From: Oxytricha trifallax
Taxonomy: Eukaryota > Ciliophora > Spirotrichea > Sporadotrichida > Oxytrichidae
Direction: 5' to 3'
Length of the DNA stretch: 64,000 nt
Assembly: GCA_000711775.1 (NCBI GenBank)
Contig: ARYC01000649.1
Location: 1-64,000 of the forward strand
The stretch's first letter is position 1, and each line of letters opens with the position of its first letter. The notes beneath the pieces were generated by a model that was not told the DNA's origin, searched no databases, and saw only the letters and a list, made by a program, of their open reading frames with translations. Positions 56,292 to 64,000 of the stretch are shown here, in pieces. The translations under genes and the position numbers were made by a program.

Positions 56292-57470
56292 CCTGAGAGT
56301 GCGCTTGGAGAAGGTGTGGTTTGAAGAGTGTCATTGAAGAGTTTAAACATTTGGTTGGCCATCCCATCGTTGGTTGTATTGAAGAGCCTCTGCACAAGGG
56401 GTCGTAGCTCTTGCTGATAGCTGTTGAAATGTAGCCGTTAACCTCGGGCTTCAGCAGGCAGTACCGTGAATGCTTCTTGAATATTGTTTTCTAGAATAAC
56501 CTAGTCCTCACATATTTGTGCTAGCAGCATTTTTGAGTATCCTAAGCATCCTTAAGTCGAGACTCCCTCGACCGTTTAATGGCGTCCAGACCAAGCATGA
56601 TTAAATTTACTTGCTCCCTCTAAGCATCCTGCTCTCTTTTCTCAGCTGTATTTAGTAGAGATAGCGTCGTTAAGTAGTAGTTCTGGAGGTGCTTCTGATC
56701 TGTGGTCGCCTTGATATACATTTCTTAGAGTTGGGTGTCCGTTAGCCTTGCAGATGCTGGTTTATTATGCAAATTCTTGTTTAACGGTTATTTGTGAGTT
56801 GGTTGGATTTTAATTATTTATTTTTTTTTAGTTCAATTTGTTTTAATAGGTTGTTTAGTTTATTGCTCAAGTCCGGAGATAAGTCACCCAGTGATGAGTA
56901 CCTTGGTAAAGGATCTGTACATCCTCTACTAGGGCCTGCTGAGGGTGTCATCTCCAGTTTGTTAACATTAGGAAGTCTTAATGCAGTGTCTATTGTGTCT
57001 TCTTCAACTGCCATTAAAGTATTTGTTTTTTCGTATTGAATAGGGCCCCCACCTCTAGCCTTAGGCGCGTCTCCATCTCTTTAATCTTTTGTAGCATCTC
57101 AAATAGTAGCCTCCATAGTCTCCTCTGTCTCTATCTTTCTCTAATTAGCATCATCTTCCAGAAATGTTAGCTTGCGAACTGAAGTGTGTTGCTGTATTGT
57201 AGAGTCCACCATCTCCTGGTAATAGGTAGTAACGTCGTCACCAAAGATGGTTGAAGCTATGTCGATTATCTCTTTCTAACATCTCTTCTTAACGGATATA
57301 TTTTCTATTAAGCATCTTAGTCTTATCTTAAAAATGTCAGGCTCTGGTATGTGTGTTGGTACGAGGAGGGCCCGAAGGTTGGGCGGCAGCACTGACTAGT
57401 CGAGCTCCACTGGCGATGGTGACAGGAAGTCAATGATAGTCTTAGTCACTCTGTTATCCGGGCTGAGCAT
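56261..57470 (-). CDS. Unknown helical protein of the five-gene block, frameshifted
   Basis: It starts MLSPDNRVTKTIIDFLSPSP at 57470 and is open to TGA 57099-57101 after ETEETMEATI. One base earlier the alternative frame continues FEMLQKIKEMETRLRLEVGA. Further segments in different frames: LMAVEEDTIDTALRLPNVNK and LSNKLNNLLKQIELKK, ending in a nine-A run (56821-56829), then ARLTDTQLQEMYIKATTDQK and NLIMLGLDAIKRSRESRLKD, then LLAQICEDQVILENNIQEAF and VQRLFNTTNDGMANQMFKLF, stop 56261-56263. Homopolymer-linked shifts suggest sequencing error or recent decay. It is helical and may be structural; no family is recognised. Confidence 0.55.
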
Positions 57471-57479
57471 CACGGCTGG

Positions 57480-57622
57480 AGATTGAAGGCAAAATTATTA
57501 TAATTTGGGGAGATTAGTATAAATAAAATTTAATCGAAATCAGCTTAATAATTTGGTAGCTTTATGTTTTATTAAGACACCCCTATATATATATATATAG
57601 GTTATATTATATAGTATATATA

Positions 57623-57658
<36 letters not shown>

Positions 57659-57765
57659 TACTATGTTAATTAATTTAAAAGCTACCAAAAGTAATTATAA
57701 TAATAAAAATACTATATTTATTTAATTTCAAATTCATAATTAATTCAAATTTTACTTTTGGGGTT
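57480..57765. repeat. AT-rich spacer with TA-dinucleotide runs
   Basis: Contains (TA)n tracts at 57583-57600 and 57605-57656. A short inverted pair is TTTGGTAGCTTT (57553) against AAAGCTACCAAA (57679). It marks the abrupt return to AT-rich DNA beside the five-gene block. Confidence 0.6.
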
Positions 57766-57769
57766 TTAT

Positions 57770-58224
57770 ATGATTGAAAAAGAACAAGTTGAAGGCTAGG
57801 ACTGGCTTCTTGGTAGAGACCTAAACATGTATGATAGTCATGAAGATTTTAATTCGCAAATATTGCAATAGTCAAAGTGGTATTTAAAATCCTGATTTCA
57901 GAATCTCAGGCGAAAGGTTCTGTCAAACAATCCTTGATAGAGCGACCTTAATGGGTTAAGGGGATAGGAAATATACTCTAAGCTCTTTTGATAAATATCT
58001 TCCTCATAGGATTCCGTAAGTATGATATTTTTATAATTTTTCTTATAGTGGCTGGACTAATAATAGCTTTCTTGTTCTATTTATCGACCAAGATGACATA
58101 CAAAACAGAAGAAGATGAAGATAATGAGAGACTTAAAACCGCAGCAAGAATGGAATTTATTGAGTTATAAGATACTTTAGTTTCATAGAGAAATAATGAA
58201 GAGATTCTTGATGATGAATTCTGA
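57770..58224 (+). CDS. Small single-pass membrane protein
   Basis: ATG 57770 opens MIEKEQVEGQDWLLGRDLNM and runs to a TGA near 57894. A one-base frame change gives ISESQAKGSVKQSLIERPQW, then the hydrophobic helix YDIFIIFLIVAGLIIAFLFY, a charged tail (TEEDEDNERLKTAARMEF) and the end EEILDDEF at TGA 58222-58224. About 150 residues in all. A membrane helix followed by a short charged tail is typical of tail-anchored or vesicle proteins, but no family is recognised. Confidence 0.5.
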
Positions 58225-58349
58225 GTAATTGTTTGGTGATAAAATGACGATTGATTGGGATCGATGTTATTTTTTTAGCTTATTTTTAATTAAATTCATA
58301 ATAGACAAATTAATTTTTAACAAACAATACTTAACTTTAAAAAAAAGCT

Positions 58350-61112
58350 TCAAAATACAAACTTATATCCTTTTGCTTTTAATAAGGGAGTTTTTAACAC
58401 TAAAAATGTCATTAAATGAGAGTCTGGAAAATATTTAAGGGTTTAATTATTCTCTATCATATCAGTAAATTGACTCTGACCTTAATTAGAATTAGTATTT
58501 ATGTTTTCATATATCATTGAGGCTTAAGTCATAAAAAATCCACTCTGGCTTAAATTTTCTTTACTCTAAAACATAGTTCGCTTCTTTGATAGTGATAAGT
58601 AATTTGGGTACATCTGAGTTACAATACTTTCAAAATTAGAATATAATTCATTTTTTGGAAGACCCAATCTTTGAGGCAACCTTATTTGCTTAAAATTTGT
58701 TGCTCGATTTAAAGCAAATTATTTATCATTTTTTATTGCATCTTTAATCAAGCTATCAATCAATATTCTTTATTTCAAAGCCATTTTAAGATAGTTCTCT
58801 AGCCATTCATAGAATTTTTCACAGTGAGATATTTTACATTTTAACATGTCACGCTTTATTACAGCATCTCTTGCTTGATCATTCAGCTTTTTCAGTTTCT
58901 TAATTAAATTGAAAGAATTTTGCTTTGTTTTCAAAATGAACATAATAAGCTTATCTTTTTCATCATCAACAAGTTTTGTCAGTTCTTTTATTCTTTTTGC
59001 GTTTTAGGTCACATTGCTTATTCCAAATCCTTTGGATGTTTAGCACTATTAAAAAGATGATTTATTTTAGGTCATATAAACTTCCTCTAGTTATAGAAGC
59101 GTTTTAGTTTCCTAAACAACACTTTAATTTATTAATTCTATTTTTGGAAGCTTCGAAAAAATTTCCTAAGCCTGAATTTTTTAAGTTTAAAATGATGCAT
59201 TGCCAACGAAACTTAAAGCACTATATATTTATATAAATATAAAAGCTAATATTACTCTCTTAAAATGTTTTTCTGCCTGAATTTTATAGTCTTGCCTTTC
59301 TTAGCAATATATTAAATATATTTCCAACGCATAAGTTTTCCATACCAGACAGTCTCAATCTTTAAATCTCTGATTTTAGCTCTAACTATCATGTTTTTCT
59401 TTAAAATCTATGCTATTTCTCTCAATTTAAAGATATTGAGCCATCCACATCTTTTGACAGCTTGATTAAATACTATTAATTTCCTTTGGTAAAACTCTTC
59501 CTTATTTTGTCTGAATAATTTCCATCTATTAATATCATGAATTTTGTGTTTTCTCTGCTATTGTTAACTTAGTAAACGCTTTTTACTAGCGTAGATGTGA
59601 TCAATTTAGCTATTGGCTTATTTCAAATTTAGATTTAGATCTTAAATTTCCGACCACAGCCATGCTTTATCAACATTTGAAGAGATAAAGTTTTTATCTT
59701 GGAATAATTTCTAACGCTTATCTCTAAAGATTTCTTGCATATTTCTGATTGCTTCATTTTATTGAAAATCATCATTTAGGATGTAGTTCAACTTAGATTT
59801 AAAATCTTTATTGTTGTTAAAATATCCACTTGTTGGCTTTTATGAGTCGAAGATATTGTTGAAGTTTAAGTATTTAAGATAGTCTTTCGCTTTTTTGGAG
59901 GAGGCCCAAAAATGATTTTAAACCTTAGATTTACAGGAATAATATCTTAAGATTCTAGAGTGTACTTTATATATACATGCTCGAAATGAGTAGGAAAAGG
60001 CTGAGATATTTTACTTTAATTTTTAAAAGTCTAAGTTAACGAATTGAAAGTAGGATCATCAAATGAGAGTGTGATAACATAATTATTCAAAATTTCATCT
60101 ATATCAAATTCTATCCTTAGCGGCGGCTGCTATCCTTTTATTAAAACTTTTCCAATATACTAAACAAAGGGCGTACATTTTAATCTGATTACATTGATTT
60201 TCTTTGCTTCTTCAATTATAAAATCAAAATTGCTATGACTATGACTTGAAACAATTTAATTGGTCTCAAACATCATTTTTTTAATTTCTTCTTTCTAAAC
60301 TTAAAGCTGATTGCCTAAATTAACATTAGTTATACTGCTTGAAGCTATTATACTTTCCTGCCGTTTTAATCTTATATCAATCTTTTCAATAGATCTTAAG
60401 TTGCATACATTTACATTCTAAGTCCAAGGATAGATACTATTATGTAAGGGTTGTTTTATATCAATGCTTCTGTTCAAAATTATTAATGAGTTTTAAGGAG
60501 ATACTCCAATATTTCTAATTAAAACATAAAAAAATTCTTAAAAATTTAAGGACATTATTTTTAATTACTGTAAATTATTATATATCCGGAGAATATAAAT
60601 TGATTAACAAGCAAAACTTGAGTATTTTAAGGTTTAATTGAAATGTTTTCAAATCTATGTGGAGTTCTTGATTCAAACTATGATTTCTTATTCTTGTTGG
60701 TTTTAGGGCTACCAGGATCTTTAGAATACTTTGCTTTAATAAGGCCTCTTTAAATCACACTATTTTTCTTTATTAATGGCAGTTAAGAAGTTGGAACGCT
60801 ATCTCTGTTATTATGTAATTTTTGCTTTAAATCTTCCAAAACTTCATTTTGACTGTTCAAGTCACTGTCAATTCTTTACCGTTAAATAAATTAACGATAG
60901 CTTAAAAGTTCTCTATTGCTGCCTATGTTACTAGCTGTAGCTGCTGTGCTCGCTCTTTGTTAAGTAAAAGATTTATTAGAGCTAAACTTGCCTAAATACT
61001 TTTCACGAATTTCACCAAGAAAGGATTTAGACAAGTCGTTGATATTTTGTTTTTAAATCAGCATTTAATCTCTTGGTGAAAGTTTGCTTGCTGTTGGTCT
61101 GCTTTGAAACAT
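58350..61112 (-). CDS. Large hypothetical protein, multi-segment
   Basis: It starts MFQSRPTASKLSPRDQMLIQ at 61112 with a ~155-codon open stretch (KYLGKFSSNKSFTQQRASTA; NRDSVPTSQLPLIKKNSVIQ). Later come PLHNSIYPWTQNVNVC, LRIEFDIDEILNNYVITLSF and HFEHVYIKYTLESQDIIPVN (beta-rich, possibly a C2- or PPC-like sandwich). The C-terminal helical part has AKRIKELTKLVDDEKDKLIM and KKLKKLNDQARDAVIKRDML. The last exon reads QIRLPQRLGLPKNELYSNFE, stop 58350-58352. Segment order follows the strand. Its arrangement of a beta-rich and then a coiled region resembles the 22.4-25.1 kb gene, but I could not align them. Introns or inserts separate the segments. Confidence 0.5.
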
Positions 61113-61119
61113 CTCCAAT

Positions 61120-61850
61120 GATTAATTGAATTTACTATAAAATAATTGAATAAAAATTCTTTTTGAAATTAATAAGCGGACTATAAATTGCTAATATTAA
61201 AGATTGCTAAAAATTATTATGGAATTATATTTGTTTAAAATGGCTTTAAAAATACAAAATTTTTTATAAAAATTCAAATTAATAATCATATTTATTAAAT
61301 CATCAGCTAATTAAGCTAAAATAATTAGTAATCTTTGAATTATAATGTTTCCTCAATTTTTTTGGCTGCTTAAGCTAACTAAATAATTGAATTTTATGAT
61401 TTATTAACTATTTTTCGTGCTCTTTGAGATTTATGCATTAAGTAGAATTCTATTCTTGCTTATCCTACGAGATAAAGAATTTTGCTAACTTTTAGCCTAA
61501 ATATTTCTTGGCGAGTTTCCTATGCTACTATTGCTATTAATTTAATAATAGTCTATTTTATTCTAAAACCCCATTATTTTGATAGAAACAAAAAGGAAAA
61601 TAGGTGGGAAATGCATAAGAAAATTCTAAATTCACTTACTAATCGTTTGAGTTTATTTTTTTGTTCAAACATTTTAGAGATGTTTGAAAATTAATTTATA
61701 ATTTGTAGATGTTTTACTTTCTAAAGTTTAATAGTTCAGCTAATATTTTTAAATTGCTGGATAATTTTATAATTTCTGATCATTAATCAATCTCACATTA
61801 ATATATTTTAATCTTGATCTCTTTGTGTTTAACTCCTTATTCATATCTTA
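61120..61850. other. No gene recognised
   Basis: AT-rich. A plus-strand frame at 61482-61694 contains a hydrophobic stretch, but composition and context give no support for a gene. Confidence 0.3.
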
Positions 61851-62200
61851 TTTAATTCAAAGGTTTTAAGATAGTATCCTATTTTAGTTTTATTTATTAA
61901 AATTCATTTAATTCATAGCATTTTCGAGGGCACCTACTCTGTTACTTTTATTCTTTGTGCTTGAAACTTTAATATTTTCATTAATTCTAGTAATTTTAAA
62001 CTGATTTCCCTCATTAACCATTTTTTCGTATTTTCAACTGCTACTATTATTAGTTTACTCATTGAATGATACACTAAGATTAATTCGTGGTGAATTATCG
62101 CTGTGATTAGGACTAACCACTGCTGTACGAGGTTTCTAAAGTATTTTCCTGCGATTTGCAGTTAATGCAAATTGACTTTACTATTATTTTTACATTATTT
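61850..62200 (-). CDS. Hypothetical Ser/Asn-rich gene segment
   Basis: Read on the minus strand with TAA/TAG as Gln: FALTANRRKILQKPRTAVVS, NHSDNSPRINLSVSFNEQTN, an in-frame TGA after NNSSS, then YEKMVNEGNQFKITRINENI and KSNRVGALENAMNQMNF. The composition is like other low-complexity proteins here. It is probably an exon or germline segment of a larger gene; both ends are unknown. Confidence 0.4.
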
Positions 62201-62619
62201 ATTCTTTCATAATTCATAATACAAATAAGTTTGTAATTTAACATTAATACTGCATTTCTTATTTAAATTCATAAATTAAATTTTATAAAAGTTTGCAGAT
62301 TAATTTTAATATTAGAATTTAGAATATGTGATTATCAATCTTATCATGAATATTTTAAACCCCTCTTTTTTTCTAAAAAATTTTCTAATGTGGCATTTTT
62401 TATGAATTCTAATTCAATGAAATAATTTATTTTTGACTATTGCTATTTTTATGGACAAAAGTCATCATTCACTTCCCTTTGAAATCTCTTTTTTGAAACG
62501 TTTTTGCATTTAATATTAATAAAATTATTGGCAATAAACTTTATATGGATACTTTATACTAAAATAAGATGATAATTTAATATAAATAAATATGAAAAAC
62601 AGCAGCACTATAAACATTG

Positions 62620-62645
62620 CTTTGTAACCCTCTGATAAATCAGAG
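62620..62645. other. Perfect short hairpin
   Basis: CCTCTGAT-AA-ATCAGAGG forms an 8-bp stem with a 2-base loop in otherwise non-coding AT-rich DNA. Significance unknown. Confidence 0.5.
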
Positions 62646-63040
62646 GATTAAAATTAAATTTAATAAACGATAAGTGTTCCTTAAAAGATAAAGATAGATA
62701 TAGAAAGAACACCTACAAATAAAGAGAGGTTGTAATCAAGAGACTATTCCTTCAAGCCAAAACGATCTCTTTAAAATTTTTATATAGAAATTAATACATA
62801 AAGCTTTACTAATTTCATTGATGAAATCTTTTTATAAGAAATATATAAATTTATAAATATCTACTTCATAGCAGCAAATATACTTGTTTTTCGATAAAAA
62901 TTACATTGGGGTATTGATGCTAAACGCCCATAACTTATCTGATTTCTCAACAAGCAGGCCGGTTATTACTATATCTATAGAGAATATATTAAGCTATTCT
63001 AAATTGGAATGTTATTTAACATAAAATTCAGGTATTTTAA

Positions 63041-64000
63041 ATGAAAGTTAGTATAAACGAATTCTTTGGATTTAACTTGGAGACTAAAATCAGATAACTA
63101 GTAACCGACTGTAACAATCTACTCAAAATTCATCATGAACTTACTGTAAATCGAGTTAAAGGGGCAGAAGAGAAAACCAAAAGGAATTTCTAGCAAATTG
63201 GAGAGTTAAATTTCATCCTCCAGAAAACTTTAATTAATTTATCTGATAGTAAAATTGCAAGAAATCACTTAATTAATAATTATGAATGTGCAAAGATCAT
63301 CTTGTATGGAAGAGGTGCACTAGTAGATTTTACTAATGGAAAATGAGAGGAAAGTAAGTGAGTCAGAATTAATAAATTAAGTCAATACTAGCAAACAGCT
63401 TTTGAGGTAGATTTAAGAAAAAGTATAATAAGTTGATGAAGAATTAATTAATTATAATTTTCCTGCTTTTCTCTCTATTTATAATAGGTTTACAGATAAA
63501 ATTAGAAGCATTAAAAAGGTAAAAAATTTACTGCTATTTCAAATATATTTTATGAAGTAATTCGTTCGGACAGACGCCTGCATGAGATGTTCAAGAAAGA
63601 TTTAACTGACATGAGAAACGACATTATTTAATTCAAATTTAATTCTCAGACGAATACATCAAATTTAAGTTAGATTTCTAAAATAAGCAAGATAAATTCA
63701 TGTTTGAGGTTTAAAAGGTTTAAGAGTAGATGAATCTTAGTGGAATTAGAATTTTTAAATTACCTTACTTACATTTTAAAAGAAATTAAATCTATCTTCA
63801 AAGTAGAAATATTTCTTATAAAAAATATTATATTTGCATAAGGATAGGGATTTTTTAATTAATGGTATAAAAATTATAGAATAGGCAATCACATGGAAAT
63901 ACTGCAAAATCACGAAACAATAATAAATACATACAAAAATAGTTTTGAAGAGCTTTATGAGACAGTTGCCGATATCAATGATTAGAAAATGGGCAAAAAT
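63041..64000 (+). CDS. Hypothetical gene, continues past the window end
   Basis: ATG 63041 (MKVSINEFFGFNLETKIRQL) is open for 101 codons to TGA 63344-63346, with HHELTVNRVKGAEEKTKRNF and LVDFTNGK. A GT-AG intron starting GTAAGTGAGTC at 63353 probably bypasses that stop. A later segment reads IFYEVIRSDRRLHEMFKKDL and NSQTNTSNLSQISKI (about 63540-63690). Hydrophilic, helical, no recognised domain. The 3' end lies outside the window. Confidence 0.5.

Larger units (their letters stand above)
49021..57470 (-). mobile_element. Five-gene GC-richer block, probable large DD34E transposon
   Basis: Five closely packed genes (four on the minus strand, one on the plus) share higher GC content, Gln-coding TAA/TAG and tiny introns, and one is a DD34E transposase. 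AT-rich DNA resumes abruptly on both sides (before 49020 and after 57480). No inverted repeats or target duplications were found by eye, so the outer limits are the gene limits. Genes near the transposase include a protease-like protein and three unknowns. The gene set does not match TBE, Tec, Tlr/Maverick or Helitron elements as I know them. A host gene cluster containing a domesticated transposase is an alternative. Confidence 0.6.

Noticed and set aside
1..64000. Euplotid code (TGA = Cys, TAA/TAG stops)
   Set aside because: Conserved TBE and GUF1 frames need TAA and TAG as Gln in many places, while TGA closes the genes at the expected ends.
1..64000. Bacterial or viral origin
   Set aside because: Spliceosomal-type introns, the ciliate code, telomere-tipped transposons and a mitochondrial-type GUF1 point to a ciliate germline. 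There is no ribosome-binding-site or operon pattern.

Overview
The window looks like germline (micronuclear) DNA of a stichotrich/spirotrich ciliate of the Oxytricha, Sterkiella or Stylonychia kind. It is very AT-rich. Nearly every credible reading frame needs TAA and TAG read as glutamine, with TGA as the only stop. Genes are cut up by tiny GT-AG introns and by non-coding inserts. Three transposon ends carry C4A4/G4T4 telomere-like repeats, the hallmark of telomere-bearing (TBE) transposons, which live only in the germline of these ciliates. Standard-code ORF callers see only fragments here, so all calls below come from re-reading with the ciliate code. No rRNA, tRNA or CRISPR was seen.

Layout. 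1-1017: inverted-repeat element. About 1050-3157: decayed TBE in reverse orientation, ending in G4T4 repeats. 3250-4890: Q/N-rich gene. 5080-8970: a divergent TBE-like element with a DD34E transposase, a '22 kDa' homologue and, in place of the usual zinc-finger/kinase gene, a zinc-finger/MT-A70 methyltransferase-like gene. 9090-14027: a broken GUF1 (LepA) gene interrupted by a 2-kb element that encodes one 495-residue unknown protein. 14.1-28.9 kb: several minus-strand low-complexity or coiled-coil genes carrying three inverted-repeat elements. 29840-33938: a full-length 4.1-kb TBE with an ATT duplication, inserted in the reading frame of a minus-strand gene. 34-43.2 kb: more minus-strand genes and a foldback element with a GC-rich core. 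43.8-44.8 kb: two small inverted-repeat elements. 45834-about 48850: a second TBE of the same family with intact transposase and '22 kDa' genes but a truncated right end. 49021-57470: a GC-richer block of five linked genes that looks like a large, apparently undescribed DD34E transposon. 57.7-64 kb: a small membrane-protein gene, a long minus-strand gene and a plus-strand gene running off the window.

How the parts relate. Host gene pieces would be joined after removal of inserts during macronuclear development. At 29.8/33.9 kb and at 11.48/13.50 kb the host frame is continuous once the insert and one flanking repeat are removed. The three TBE-type elements share one gene order: transposase and '22 kDa' gene converge, and the zinc-finger gene diverges from the '22 kDa' gene. 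The most interesting points are the exchange of effector domain (kinase versus MT-A70) on a similar zinc-finger scaffold, the five-gene DD34E element, the 495-residue-protein element, and a conserved 26-nt intron in the TBE '22 kDa' gene.
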